64,000 nt of DNA. It comes from Brevundimonas sp. (lineage in GTDB: Bacteria; Pseudomonadota; Alphaproteobacteria; Caulobacterales; Caulobacteraceae). The position numbers and the translations under genes are program-made. Positions 17,169 to 25,806 of the stretch are shown here, one piece after another. Where the stretch lies: contig JAPZRF010000012.1 of assembly GCA_027531145.1 (NCBI GenBank), positions 1-64,000 on the forward strand, given 5' to 3'. The notes under the pieces were generated by a model. That model searched no databases. It saw only the letters and a list, made by a program, of their open reading frames with translations, and was not told where the DNA came from. How positions within the stretch are numbered: position 1 is the stretch's first letter; each line of letters begins with the position of its first letter.

Positions 17169-17243
17169 GGTGAACCCGTTAACCGTGCGACTTAAGCGTG
17201 TTCCTCAACGGGACCCTAAAGGCCTCGTGCCAGGATCGCGCTT

Positions 17244-17900
17244 ATGACCCCAGGCGTTCGACTTCGTAAAGCGGTGATCGTCCTCCCTCTGCTGGCGCTC
17301 GCCGGCTGTGGCGGCATGGAGCCCGAACAGGGACGGTTCGAGAGGCTGGCGGACATGGTCGCGGCAGTCGAGGTGCCGGCGCGTGACGGGGCCATCGCCC
17401 CCGTTCGGACCAGCGCCGCAGCCGGTCTGCGGCCGGCCGTGCGGGTCGAGGTGATGGAGCCGCATGAGCTCTGGGACGCCCGCGACGCCGGCCTGCGCGG
17501 CGCGATCGACGCGGTCGCCCCGGCGGTCGTCGAGGCGGCGGTGCCTGTAGTCCAGGCGGCCGCGACCGGGGCCATGCAACAGGCGGTCGACCAGACCCTC
17601 GGCCGGTCGCGCGAGACGTCTCCGGTTTTGGCCTCCGCTGCCCCCGCGCGCGCCACGCCGAGCCTCGCCACCATTCAGCTCGGCGCCTTCTCCAGCGCCG
17701 CGGCGGCCCGGGCCGCCTGGGCCGAGGTCGCGCGCGGCCCGGCCGCGAGCCTGACGGCCGGGCTGGAGCCGATCTATTCAAGCGTCCAGGTCAACGACCG
17801 CACCTTCACCCGCCTGCGGGTCCGCCTGCCGGGCGATCAGGCCGCGCGGCTGTGCCGGCTGGCGGAGGTGTCCGACCCCTGGTGCCGCAGCGCGGCCTGA
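17244..17900 (+). CDS. SPOR-domain lipoprotein
   Basis: A 218-residue predicted lipoprotein. The signal ends in the lipobox LALAGC with Cys at residue 22. A low-complexity Ala-rich middle follows. The C-terminal 80 residues (from ATIQLGAFSSAAAARAAWAE) form a SPOR domain, ending RLCRLAEVSDPWC. SPOR domains bind peptidoglycan lacking stem peptides at division sites. The next gene is mipZ, which positions the division site, so a role in cell division or envelope constriction is reasonable, though inferred. Confidence 0.85.
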   Translation: MTPGVRLRKAVIVLPLLALAGCGGMEPEQGRFERLADMVAAVEVPARDGAIAPVRTSAAAGLRPAVRVEVMEPHELWDARDAGLRGAIDAVAPAVVEAAVPVVQAAATGAMQQAVDQTLGRSRETSPVLASAAPARATPSLATIQLGAFSSAAAARAAWAEVARGPAASLTAGLEPIYSSVQVNDRTFTRLRVRLPGDQAARLCRLAEVSDPWCRSAA

Positions 17901-17978
17901 GGTCGCCGGCCGAGCCGCTTAACCCCTCGTTGACGAACGGCGGCCGCTCCCCGAGTTTGCTCTCCCATGCGCGTCGCT

Positions 17979-17983
17979 GAGTC
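17979..17983. promoter_or_regulatory. GANTC (CcrM) site in the mipZ promoter region
   Basis: GAGTC lies 27 bp upstream of the mipZ start. In Caulobacter crescentus, mipZ is one of the genes whose transcription depends on CcrM methylation of GANTC. A CtrA-like half-consensus pair TTAA-N7-TTGA also lies at 17919-17933, with one mismatch to TTAA-N7-TTAA. Both are short and could occur by chance; the relation to the known Caulobacter promoter makes the GANTC the better candidate. Confidence 0.45.
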
Positions 17984-18009
17984 GGTGTGCGTCCTGTTCG
18001 GAGAGGTTC

Positions 18010-18834
18010 ATGGCCGAGCCCCTTGTCATCGTCATAGGCAACGAGAAGGGCGGGGCGGGCAAGTCCACCCTGGCCATCCACGTCGCCACCGGCTTCCTGC
18101 ACTCCGGCCGGCGTGTGGCGATCATCGACCTGGACCTGCGCCAGCGCTCCCTGTCGCGCTTCTTCGCCAACCGCGCCGCCTGGACGGCGGCCAATGGCGT
18201 GCGCCTGCCCATGCCGTTCGAGGCTGATATCGGCGACGGGGAGGCCCTCGCCAAGGCCTCGCCCGAAGTGCAGCTGGCGGCGTTCGAGGCGGCGCTGAAA
18301 GCCTCACGCAGCGCGGAGGTGATCCTGATCGACACCCCTGGTGGTGACACCCCGAACTCGCGCGCCGCCCACGCCCTGGCCGACCAGATCATTACCCCGA
18401 TGAATGACAGCTTCGTCGACTTCGATCTGCTGGGCCAGGTTGATCCGGTGACGCTCGATCTCAAGGCCCCCTCGATCTACGCCCTGAGTGTCTGGGAGGC
18501 GCGCAAGGAGCGGGCGCTCAAGGCCGGCCGCCACGCCACCATCGACTGGCTGGTGGTGACCAACCGCCTCGCCGTGGCCGAGGCCCGCAACCGGCGGCGT
18601 CTGGAGGCCCGCATGGAGCAGCTGGCCAAGCGCGTCGGCTTCCGCATCGGCCCGGGCCTGCGCGACCGGGTGATCTATCGCGAACTGTTCCCATTCGGCC
18701 TGACCGTGGCCGACCTGTCGGCCGAGGTACGGCCGGTGGCGGTGTCGCTGGCCCACGTCGCCGCGCGGCAGGAGCTGCGGAATCTGATGCAGGCCATGGG
18801 CGTGGACGGGCTGGACCTCGACAAGGCGGCGTGA
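18010..18834 (+). CDS. mipZ: MipZ, ParA-family division-site positioning ATPase
   Basis: A 274-residue ParA/MinD-type ATPase. The deviant Walker A is NEKGGAGKSTLA near residue 12, switch I is DLDLRQRSLSRFF, and Walker B is EVILIDTPGG. The lengthy C-terminal half (SIYALSVWEARKERALKAGR, then LVVTNRLA and a Leu-rich end) is that of MipZ rather than ParA. MipZ binds ParB at the chromosome poles, forms a gradient and blocks FtsZ polymerisation away from midcell. The start is the ATG after GGAGAGG. The J-domain gene overlaps its stop (GTGA), as an operon partner. Confidence 0.92.
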   Translation: MAEPLVIVIGNEKGGAGKSTLAIHVATGFLHSGRRVAIIDLDLRQRSLSRFFANRAAWTAANGVRLPMPFEADIGDGEALAKASPEVQLAAFEAALKASRSAEVILIDTPGGDTPNSRAAHALADQIITPMNDSFVDFDLLGQVDPVTLDLKAPSIYALSVWEARKERALKAGRHATIDWLVVTNRLAVAEARNRRRLEARMEQLAKRVGFRIGPGLRDRVIYRELFPFGLTVADLSAEVRPVAVSLAHVAARQELRNLMQAMGVDGLDLDKAA

Positions 18835-19256
18835 GCCCGATCCTCCTCCTGCTGCCGCTGGCGGCGCTGGCGATCTGGGCGCTGGTCCGTCTCGGCCGGC
18901 AGACCGAGGGGCCGGGGCGCGGCCAGTGGCGCGTCACCGCCACCCTGCTGGCGGCGGTGCTCATTGGCGGCGGGGCTATCGCTCTTGCGCGCGGCGGCTT
19001 TGTGCTGGGCCCAGTGCTGATCGCCGTCGGGCTCTATCTGACCGTGCAGTCGCGCGACCGGCCAGCAGAGCCGCGCGAGCCCGGCATGTCGGCGGAGGAG
19101 GCGAGAGCGGTGCTGGGCGTCTCCGCCGAAGCCGACGCCGCCGTGATCCAGGCCGCCTGGCGTCGGCTCATGGCCCGTGCCCACCCGGACCAGGGCGGTA
19201 CCGAGGGCCTGGCCGCCCGCCTCAATGCCGCCCGCGACCGGCTGTTGCGGAAGTAG
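18831..19256 (+). CDS. Membrane-anchored J-domain protein
   Basis: A 141-residue protein with a GTG start overlapping the mipZ stop. Two hydrophobic spans (about residues 2-18 and 36-62) precede a C-terminal J domain: SAEEARAVLGVSAEADAAVI, then the diagnostic HPD in RAHPDQGG. J domains stimulate DnaK-type chaperones, so the protein probably recruits a chaperone to the inner membrane. The coupling with mipZ suggests co-expression, but no direct functional link is evident. Confidence 0.85.
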   Translation: MSPILLLLPLAALAIWALVRLGRQTEGPGRGQWRVTATLLAAVLIGGGAIALARGGFVLGPVLIAVGLYLTVQSRDRPAEPREPGMSAEEARAVLGVSAEADAAVIQAAWRRLMARAHPDQGGTEGLAARLNAARDRLLRK

Positions 19257-19808
19257 TCAGCGCGATTCGAACACGCCGCAGGCGATGCGCGGACCGGCCC
19301 CGCCGATCGGTTGGCTGACGTGGTCGTCGGGATTGGCGTGGACGACGAAGGAGAAGCCGTCCTCGTCCAGCAGGTTCTGTCCGCGCGCGCTGGTCTGTGC
19401 GCCGGAAGCATAGACCTCGGCCATCGCCGTCCCGTCCGCCGCGGCGTAGACGTTCTGCAGGTCGCCGAGCTCCGGGCCGCCATTCATGTTCAACAGGCCG
19501 TGCGCCCGGTCCATCGAGGCGTGATCAACGTGACCGCCGGCCGAGGTGAAGCCGGGGCCCTCGCAGACGCCGGTAGTGTGCAGGTGGACCCCATGCCAGC
19601 CCGCTGGCCAGTTCCGCGCCTCGACCCGGAAGAGCAGGCCGAGCGGGCCGCGCCAGGCCGTCACCGTACCGGCGTCCGTTCCGTCGGCGGTGCGCAGCCG
19701 GGCCACCGCGATCGGGGCCGGGGGCGAGGCCGTATCCTGCGCGGCCACCCAAGCGGGCAGACCAGGTGCGAGGGTCGAGAGAGTGACGACGAAGGCGATC
19801 AGGGCCAT
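19257..19808 (-). CDS. sodC: Secreted Cu/Zn superoxide dismutase family protein, one zinc ligand changed
   Basis: A 183-residue exported protein with a signal peptide (LIAFVVTLSTLAPG ... VAAQ). Copper-site residues are present: His75 and His77 in GVHLH, and the His in FVVHANPDD. The bridging His93 (AGGHVDH), His103 (RAHG) and Asp116 (LGD) are also present. The position that is normally the last zinc His (GPHAGD in typical members) is Glu113 here (GPELGD). The zinc site may be weakened, or Glu may substitute. The pair of Cys (GVCEG, RIACGV) for the disulfide remains. AAGGAG precedes the start. It is divergent from gyrA. Confidence 0.85.
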   Translation of the reverse strand: MALIAFVVTLSTLAPGLPAWVAAQDTASPPAPIAVARLRTADGTDAGTVTAWRGPLGLLFRVEARNWPAGWHGVHLHTTGVCEGPGFTSAGGHVDHASMDRAHGLLNMNGGPELGDLQNVYAAADGTAMAEVYASGAQTSARGQNLLDEDGFSFVVHANPDDHVSQPIGGAGPRIACGVFESR

Positions 19809-19933
19809 GGCAAAACTCCTTGTCCTGACGGGGTTCTGAGGGCGGCGGCGCTTTGCGCGCCGGGGCCCCGAATGCTAGAAAAACTGTCCACGGGCCCCGT
19901 TCCGATTCCAGGCGCAGAAAAGCCGAAGTTCCC

Positions 19934-22678
19934 TTGACCGACAACACCCAGAATCCCGCCGGCGCCGGCGCTGACGGCGGCGTTTCCGTCATCGCCATCG
20001 AAGATGAGCTGCGACGCTCCTACCTCGACTACGCCATGAGCGTGATCGTCAGTCGCGCCCTGCCGGACGCGCGCGACGGTCTCAAGCCGGTGCATCGTCG
20101 CATCCTGTATTCCATGCACGATCTGAACATGACGCCGGAGCGCGCCTATTCGAAGTGTGCGCGCGTGGTCGGTGACGTGCTGGGGCGGTTCCACCCGCAC
20201 GGCGACGCCTCAGTCTACATGGCGCTGGTGCGCATGGCCCAGCCCTTCTCCATGGGGCTCATGCTGGTCGATGGCCAGGGCAACTTCGGCTCGGTCGACG
20301 GCGATATGCCGGCCTCGATGCGGTACACCGAGGCGCGCATGGCGACCGCGGCCGTGGCGCTGCTGGCCGACATCGACAAGGACACGGTCGACTTCCAGCC
20401 CAACTACGACGGCAAGGAGCTGGAGCCGGTTGTCCTTCCCAGCCGGATCCCGAACCTCCTGGTCAACGGCGCCGGCGGCATCGCCGTCGGCATGGCCACC
20501 AACATTCCGCCCCACAATCTGGGCGAGGTAATTGACGGCTGCGTGGCCCTGCTGGACGACCCGGACATCGCCGAGGACGCCCTGCTCGAGCTGGTGCCCG
20601 GACCGGACTTCCCGACCGGCGGCGAGATCATGGGCCGCACCGGGGCGCGCAACGCGCTGCGCGACGGTCGCGGCTCGGTCATCGTGCGCGGCATGGCGGC
20701 GATCGAGGAGATCCGCAAGGACCGCGACGCCATCGTTATCTCCGAGCTGCCCTACCAGGTGAACAAGCAGCAGCTGATCGAGCGCATCGCCGAAATGGTG
20801 CGCGAGAAGCGGCTGGAGGGCATCGCCGACGTCCGCGACGAGTCCGACCGTCAGGGTATGCGCATGGTCATCGAGCTGAAGCGCGAGGCCTCCGGCGACG
20901 TCATCCTCAACCAGCTGTACCGCTTTACCGCCCTGCAGAGCTCGTTCGGCGTCAACATGCTGGCGCTGGACCGCGGCCGGCCGGAGCAGATGGGCCTGCG
21001 CCGGCTGCTCGAGGTGTTCCTGGAACACCGCGAGGAGGTGGTGGTCCGCCGCATCAAGTTCGAGCTGAACAAGGCGCGCGACCGCGGCCATGTGCTGGTC
21101 GGCCTCGCCGTGGCCGTGGCCAATATCGACGAGGTCATCCACATCATCCGCTCCTCGGCCGATCCCGCCGAGGCGCGCGAGCGCCTGCAGGCCAAGCCCT
21201 GGCCCGTCGGCGACATGATGCCCCTCGTCAACCTGATCGCCGACCCGCGCAGCGTGGTTGTCGACGGGGACAAGATCCGCCTGACCGACGAGCAGGCCCG
21301 CGCCATCCTCGCCCTGACCCTGAGCCGCCTGACCGGCCTGGGCCGCGAGGAGATCATGGGCGAGGCCCGCGATCTGGCCGGGGTGATCCAGGGCCACCTG
21401 ACCCTGCTGTCCGACCGCGCCAACATCCTGTCGGTGATCCGCGAGGACCTGCTGGCGGTGAAGGCCGAGTTCGCCGTGGCGCGCCGGACCATCATCGGCG
21501 AGGGCGACGCCGAGATGGAGGACGAGGACCTGATCCCGCGTGAAGACATGGTGGTCACCGTCACCCACTCCGGCTACGTCAAACGCACGGCGCTGGCCGC
21601 CTACCGGACCCAGCACCGCGGCGGCAAGGGCAAGTCCGGCATGTCGATGAAGGACGAGGACGCCATCGTCGGGGTGTTCTCGGCCTCCACCCACACGCCG
21701 GTGCTGTTCTTTGCCACCAACGGCAAGGCCTACAAGCTCAAGACCTGGCGCCTGCCGCTGGGCGCGCCGACCTCGCGCGGCAAGGCCTTCGTCAACCTGC
21801 TGCCGATCGAGCCGGGCGACTCGATCATGAACGTCCTGCCGCTGCCGGAGGACGAGGCGGCGTGGGGCGACTACGACATCATGTTCGCCACTCGCTCCGG
21901 CGACGTACGCCGCAACAAGCTGAGCGACTTCGCCACGGTCAACCGGGCCGGCAAGATCGCCATGAAACTGGAGGACGGCGACACCATGGTTGGCGTCGCC
22001 CTGTGCACCGGCGATGACGATATCCTGCTGACCACCGCGCTGGGCCGGGCGATCCGCTTCAAGGCCGACGACGTGCGCGTGTTCAAGGGCCGCGACTCCA
22101 CCGGCGTGCGCGGCATCCGCCTGCAGGACGGGGACGAAGTCATCTCCATGGCCGTGCTCGGCCGGGTCGATGCGACGCCGGACGAGCGGGCCGCCTATGT
22201 CCGCCACGCCAACGCCGTGCGCCGCGCCGCCGGCGACGAGACCGACGAGACGCCGGTCGAGGTCGACGACGAGGCGACCGGCGACGCCTTCCTGTCGGTC
22301 GAGCGCATCGCCGAGCTGGGGGCGGCGGAGCAGTTCATCCTGACCGTGACCGAGACCGGTTTTGGCAAGCGCTCCTCGGCCTATGAGTACCGCCGCACTG
22401 GCCGCGGCGGGCAGGGGCTGACGGCCCACGGCCTCGGCGGCCGCGCCGGCACGCGCCTCGCCGCCGCCTTCCCGGTGGCGGACTCCGACGACCTGCTGCT
22501 GGTCACCTCGGGCGGACAGATGATCCGCACGCCGGTCGATCAGGTCCGCGTCGTGGGGCGCGCCAGCCAGGGCGTGACCATCTTCCGCACCGCCGACGGC
22601 GAGAAGGTGGTCTCGGTCGAGCGCCTGCCCGAGAGCGGCGGCGAGGATGAGGCTCCGCCGGAGGGCGACTTCAGCTGA
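19934..22678 (+). CDS. gyrA: DNA gyrase subunit A with naturally altered quinolone pocket
   Basis: A 914-residue type II topoisomerase A subunit, cleaving and rejoining DNA during negative supercoiling. The N-terminal domain has [20 protein letters not shown]. The quinolone-resistance region reads [19 protein letters not shown], so the position equal to E. coli Ser83 is Ala92 and Asp87 is Met96. The catalytic Tyr is in MRYTEARM. The C-terminal beta-pinwheel includes the GyrA-box-like [12 protein letters not shown] chose the TTG at 19934 (TDNTQNP) since homologues start with MTD-like sequence; an in-frame ATG lies at 19853. The stop overlaps the convergent toxin gene by 8 bp. Confidence 0.93.
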   Translation: MTDNTQNPAGAGADGGVSVIAIEDELRRSYLDYAMSVIVSRALPDARDGLKPVHRRILYSMHDLNMTPERAYSKCARVVGDVLGRFHPHGDASVYMALVRMAQPFSMGLMLVDGQGNFGSVDGDMPASMRYTEARMATAAVALLADIDKDTVDFQPNYDGKELEPVVLPSRIPNLLVNGAGGIAVGMATNIPPHNLGEVIDGCVALLDDPDIAEDALLELVPGPDFPTGGEIMGRTGARNALRDGRGSVIVRGMAAIEEIRKDRDAIVISELPYQVNKQQLIERIAEMVREKRLEGIADVRDESDRQGMRMVIELKREASGDVILNQLYRFTALQSSFGVNMLALDRGRPEQMGLRRLLEVFLEHREEVVVRRIKFELNKARDRGHVLVGLAVAVANIDEVIHIIRSSADPAEARERLQAKPWPVGDMMPLVNLIADPRSVVVDGDKIRLTDEQARAILALTLSRLTGLGREEIMGEARDLAGVIQGHLTLLSDRANILSVIREDLLAVKAEFAVARRTIIGEGDAEMEDEDLIPREDMVVTVTHSGYVKRTALAAYRTQHRGGKGKSGMSMKDEDAIVGVFSASTHTPVLFFATNGKAYKLKTWRLPLGAPTSRGKAFVNLLPIEPGDSIMNVLPLPEDEAAWGDYDIMFATRSGDVRRNKLSDFATVNRAGKIAMKLEDGDTMVGVALCTGDDDILLTTALGRAIRFKADDVRVFKGRDSTGVRGIRLQDGDEVISMAVLGRVDATPDERAAYVRHANAVRRAAGDETDETPVEVDDEATGDAFLSVERIAELGAAEQFILTVTETGFGKRSSAYEYRRTGRGGQGLTAHGLGGRAGTRLAAAFPVADSDDLLLVTSGGQMIRTPVDQVRVVGRASQGVTIFRTADGEKVVSVERLPESGGEDEAPPEGDFS

Positions 22679-23093
22679 CCGGCAGGGGCCTGATATGCCG
22701 ACCCAGGTCGACCTGCAGTGCTCTTCGGACAAGCCTTTCATCGATCGTCACGAGCGTGGCTCGACGCGCTTCGGCTATACTCAGGTAGGTGGCGTCACAA
22801 GCCGAGAACCGGAAGCGGTGCGCGAATTCATAGGCTCTCGACAGTTGAGCTTCCGTGAGCCGCACGAGCCTGACCAGCGTCGGAAGCTTGGCCAAGGCTT
22901 CGGTGCCGACATCGGAAGTTGCCAGGCCGCGCCAGACTTTCTTGGCGCAAATGCTCGCAATCTCGATTGAAGCGAGATCGGGAGCGACGAAGTGATGCTC
23001 GCTGAGCATGAAGGCGCGGGCGTCGCGCGTGCGCTCTTCCTCGAAGAACGCCGCGCCGAGCACCGACGCATCCACGATCACTTCATCGGGCAT
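22671..23093 (-). CDS. PIN-domain toxin of a second toxin-antitoxin pair
   Basis: A 140-residue PIN-domain protein. The acidic residues are at [10 protein letters not shown] near the N-terminus, [26 protein letters not shown], and LVTIDERLV near the C-terminus, the usual VapC set. The start (MPDEVIVDA) lies 11 bp inside the upstream antitoxin gene, giving coupled translation. The stop overlaps the end of gyrA on the other strand. The likely activity is RNA cleavage; the target is unknown. Confidence 0.85.
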   Translation of the reverse strand: MPDEVIVDASVLGAAFFEEERTRDARAFMLSEHHFVAPDLASIEIASICAKKVWRGLATSDVGTEALAKLPTLVRLVRLTEAQLSRAYEFAHRFRFSACDATYLSIAEARRATLVTIDERLVRRALQVDLGRHIRPLPVS

Positions 23094-23571
23094 CCCGGTC
23101 CTCTCGAACGAGCTCGGCGCTCGACACTTCGGAGAAGGCGGATTTGCCGGCGAACCAGTCCAGTGTCGCCTGCCTGCGCCGTCGAGCCATCTGATTGAGA
23201 AGCTCGGCCGCGGCGAGCTCGACAGAGGTCCCTGTCTCCTCCGCCACATCCTGGAGCATGCGTTCGGCCGCCGGTTCGAGTCCGGCCAATACCGATTCTG
23301 CCGCTGGCGTACGGATCGTCCTTGAGTCCCCATCGCGAATGAATGTGACCCGGTCGCGCTCCACATCGAGCTTCGCTCTTCGTCCCGCGCGGAGCCACGC
23401 GAGGGCCTGACTATGGGTTTCGGTGTTTGCCCACCATTGTCGCTTGGCGGATCCGTAGGCAGTGTTCGGCAAGCGGCGGCCGATCAGCTCCTCGATCTCT
23501 TGATAGGACAACACCACTGACGGCTGCGGGTTGGCGGTGAGGAAGGACTGCAAAGGCGAGTATCGACTCAC
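23083..23571 (-). CDS. Antitoxin with an unusual N-terminal domain and VapB-like tail
   Basis: A 162-residue protein starting at GTG 23571 (VSRYSPLQSF), with GGAG eight bases upstream; a TTG at 23586 is less likely. Residues about 3-75 (LSYQEIEELIGRRLPNTAY, RQWWANTETHSQALAWLRAG) match a small domain of unknown function usually found alone, recalled as DUF7662. The C-terminal 60 residues (ELAAAELLNQMARRRRQATL, ending [12 protein letters not shown]) look like the toxin-binding tail of PIN-system antitoxins. It is thus a fusion. The N-terminal domain probably replaces the usual ribbon-helix-helix or AbrB DNA-binding domain; that is inference. Confidence 0.72.
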   Translation of the reverse strand: MSRYSPLQSFLTANPQPSVVLSYQEIEELIGRRLPNTAYGSAKRQWWANTETHSQALAWLRAGRRAKLDVERDRVTFIRDGDSRTIRTPAAESVLAGLEPAAERMLQDVAEETGTSVELAAAELLNQMARRRRQATLDWFAGKSAFSEVSSAELVREDRDAR

Positions 23572-23592
23572 AATGCATCTCCACAAAAGCTC

Positions 23593-23614
23593 TATAATGG
23601 TACGAAAAGTTATA
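23593..23614. promoter_or_regulatory. AT-rich dyad in the antitoxin/aminotransferase divergent promoter
   Basis: TATAA (23593-23597) and TTATA (23610-23614) are inverted around a 12-bp centre (TGGTACGAAAAG). The dyad sits 22 bp upstream of the antitoxin start and touches the first ATG of the divergent aminotransferase. It is a reasonable operator for autoregulation. If so, it would also affect the aminotransferase promoter. Confidence 0.45.
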
Positions 23615-24432
23615 TGTCCGAATGGTCAAGCGCGATGTTCATCGACGGCCTGCCCGCGACGTTGGAGGATCTCGCTCACCAGGCCTTGGTCAACTACGGT
23701 GCCTACACCTCCTTTCGGGTGGAGAACGGCGCGGTCCGGGGACTCGACCTGCACCTGCAGCGGCTGGACGAGGCCGCCGTCGACCTGTTTGGCGAAAGCC
23801 CTGGCCAGGTCGAGTTCCGGCGGCTGATGGCGCTTTCTGCCGGAGGACGTGACAAGGCCTGGATGCGTGTCAGCCTGTTCTCGCCCGAGATCAGCCATCG
23901 TAACCCCTCCTTCGTGGGCCGGCCCAGGGTGATGACCGTCGTCTCGCCGGCACCGCCGCCGCTGGCTGCCCGCATGCGGGTGACGGCTGTGCCTCATGGC
24001 CGCGAAACGCCGCATCTGAAACACGTCGCCACCTTCGGTCAGACCCGGGTCCGCCGGGCCGCCCGCGCGGCGGGGTTCGACGACGCCCTGTTCGTCGATG
24101 ACAAGGGCTACGTGTCGGAAGGCGTGACCTGGAACATCGGTTTCCTGTCCGGCGACACGGTGATCTGGCCGCAGGCGCCCATGCTCGCCGGCGTGGCTCA
24201 GGCGCTGGTCGATGGCGGACTCCCGGCCGTCGGCCTGTCGTCGGAGCGCCGGCCGGTTCGCCTTGCCGACCTCCACAGCTTCGACGGCGCCTTCATTTGC
24301 AACAGCGCGACCCCGGTCTGCCCGGTGAGCGCGATCGACTCGACGGTCTATGCGATTGACGTCGAACGGATCGACCGCCTGGCGGCGGCCTACGCTGCCG
24401 CCGCCCCGCAGCCGATCCAGGCCCCCGGCTAG
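23614..24432 (+). CDS. Class IV (fold type IV) PLP-dependent aminotransferase-like protein
   Basis: A 272-residue protein of the aminodeoxychorismate lyase / branched-chain aminotransferase superfamily. The N-terminal segment is MFIDGLPATLEDLAHQALVN. The PLP Lys is in HLKHVATFGQTRVRR. The Glu-containing cofactor block is GYVSEGVTWNIGFL, and a phosphate-loop region is ICNSATPVCPVSAID. I cannot distinguish lyase, D-amino acid or branched-chain specificity. The start is uncertain: ATG 23614 lies at the dyad, while ATG 23635 (MFIDGLPA) fits the family N-terminus equally well. Confidence 0.82.
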   Translation: MSEWSSAMFIDGLPATLEDLAHQALVNYGAYTSFRVENGAVRGLDLHLQRLDEAAVDLFGESPGQVEFRRLMALSAGGRDKAWMRVSLFSPEISHRNPSFVGRPRVMTVVSPAPPPLAARMRVTAVPHGRETPHLKHVATFGQTRVRRAARAAGFDDALFVDDKGYVSEGVTWNIGFLSGDTVIWPQAPMLAGVAQALVDGGLPAVGLSSERRPVRLADLHSFDGAFICNSATPVCPVSAIDSTVYAIDVERIDRLAAAYAAAAPQPIQAPG

Positions 24433-24481
24433 GCCCGCCGGGCCCCGGATGCTAAGCCGGACGGCAGACGGGGAGGTCGTC

Positions 24482-24973
24482 GTGACACGTATCGGACTGT
24501 ATCCGGGCACCTTTGACCCGGTCACCAACGGCCACATGGACATCATCGGCCGGGCGGTGAAGCTGGTCGACCGGCTGGTCATCGGGGTGGCGGAGAACGA
24601 CGCCAAGGGGCCGCTGTTCACCACCGCCGAGAGAGTGGAGATGCTGCAGGCCGAGCTGGCCGGGATCAACGCCGACATCGTGGTGCGGCCGTTTGATACC
24701 CTGCTGATGCACTTCGCCGAATCCCTCGACGCCAATGTGATCGTGCGCGGGCTGCGCGCCGTGGCGGACTTCGAGTACGAGTTCCAGATGACGGCGATGA
24801 ACCAGCGACTCAACGACCGGATCGAGACCGTCTTCCTGATGGCTGATCCGCGGCATCAAGCCATCGCCAGCCGGCTGGTCAAGGAGATCGCCCGGCTGGA
24901 CGGGAGGATCGACAGTTTCGTCAGCCCGACGATCGCGGCGCGGGTGCGTGAAAAGGTGGGGGTGACTCAATGA
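24482..24973 (+). CDS. coaD: Pantetheine-phosphate adenylyltransferase
   Basis: A 163-residue nucleotidyltransferase making dephospho-CoA from phosphopantetheine and ATP, the fourth step of CoA synthesis. The nucleotide motif is LYPGTFDPVTNGHMDII at the N-terminus. VIVRGLRAVADFEYEFQM and the C-terminal block ASRLVKEIARLDG (normally SSSLVKE) follow. The GTG at 24482 has GGGAGG seven bases upstream and fits family length; longer in-frame starts do not. Its stop overlaps the ATG of the first cyclophilin gene. Confidence 0.94.
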   Translation: MTRIGLYPGTFDPVTNGHMDIIGRAVKLVDRLVIGVAENDAKGPLFTTAERVEMLQAELAGINADIVVRPFDTLLMHFAESLDANVIVRGLRAVADFEYEFQMTAMNQRLNDRIETVFLMADPRHQAIASRLVKEIARLDGRIDSFVSPTIAARVREKVGVTQ

Positions 24974-25806
24974 AGCCTGAGGCGCTTGCGGGAATCATGG
25001 CGGCTGCCGCGACGAGTCTGGCGGCCGGCGGCGCGATGGCCCAGGACGCCTGGCGCGCGCTGGCACCCGAGAACGTCTGGGTGCTGGACACCAGCAAGGG
25101 CCGGGTCGTCGTGGCGTTGGCCCCCGAAGTCGCGCCGCGCCACGTCGAGCGCATCCGCACCCTGACCGCCCGCGGCTTCTATGACGGCCTCGGCTTCCAC
25201 CGCGTCATCCCCGGCTTCATGGCCCAGGGCGGCGATCCGGAGGGCACCGGGGCCGGCGGCAGTGACCTGCCGGACGTGCCGGGCGAGTTCAGCTTCCGGC
25301 GCGGCAGGGAAGCCGGCTTCACGCCGATGGAGCCGCGGCCGGGCCAGCCCCTGTCGGGCATCGTCGGGGTCATGCCGGTGGTCACCCAGCCGGACGCCCA
25401 GATGATGGTCACCGCCGACTTCCGGGTGCCCGCAACGGCGCGCTTCTGTCCCGGCGTGCTGGGCATGGCGCGCAGCACCGACCCGAACAGCGCCAACAGC
25501 CAGTTCTTCCTGATGACCGCCGCCAATCCCGGCCTCGATGGCGACTACACTGCCCTCGGCCGCGTGGTTCAGGGCCTCGAGGTGGTGAACGCGCTCAAGC
25601 CGGGCGATCCCGCCGAGGACGGTGCCGTCACTGCCGATCCGGATCGCATCGTCCGAGCCCGCATGGCCTCTGACCTGCCCGCGGTCGAGCGGCCGATCCT
25701 GCGCATCGCGGCACCGGGCACCCCGGCCCTGGTCGCGGCCGTGGCGGCGACCCGAGACGTCTGCAGCGTCATCGTGCCGGTCGAGATCTCAGGAGGGCCC
25801 CAATGA
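24970..25806 (+). CDS. Exported cyclophilin-type peptidyl-prolyl isomerase (first of two)
   Basis: A 278-residue protein with a signal peptide ending AMAQ. The cyclophilin domain includes GFYDGLGFHRVIPGFMAQGG with the catalytic Arg, and NSANSQFFLM with the Gln-Phe active-site pair. The C-terminal 60 residues end in a Cys-containing segment (TRDVCSVIVPVEI). It catalyses proline isomerisation during periplasmic folding. ATGA overlap with coaD upstream and with the second cyclophilin downstream. The domain carries an insertion (GREAGFTPMEPRPGQPL) relative to minimal PpiA proteins. Confidence 0.9.
   Translation: MKPEALAGIMAAAATSLAAGGAMAQDAWRALAPENVWVLDTSKGRVVVALAPEVAPRHVERIRTLTARGFYDGLGFHRVIPGFMAQGGDPEGTGAGGSDLPDVPGEFSFRRGREAGFTPMEPRPGQPLSGIVGVMPVVTQPDAQMMVTADFRVPATARFCPGVLGMARSTDPNSANSQFFLMTAANPGLDGDYTALGRVVQGLEVVNALKPGDPAEDGAVTADPDRIVRARMASDLPAVERPILRIAAPGTPALVAAVAATRDVCSVIVPVEISGGPQ

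Noticed and set aside
17169-17243. TTAA...TTAA pair between panC and the SPOR lipoprotein as a CtrA site
   Set aside because: The spacing is nine bases, not the seven CtrA requires.
20210-22741. 843-codon open frame antisense to gyrA
   Set aside because: It is a mirror of a strongly coded, GC-rich gene. The protein is rich in His, Asp, Gly and Arg with no family motif.
23626-24813. 395-codon frame antisense to the aminotransferase and coaD
   Set aside because: Shadow frame spanning two clearly coded genes on the plus strand, with no recognisable motif.
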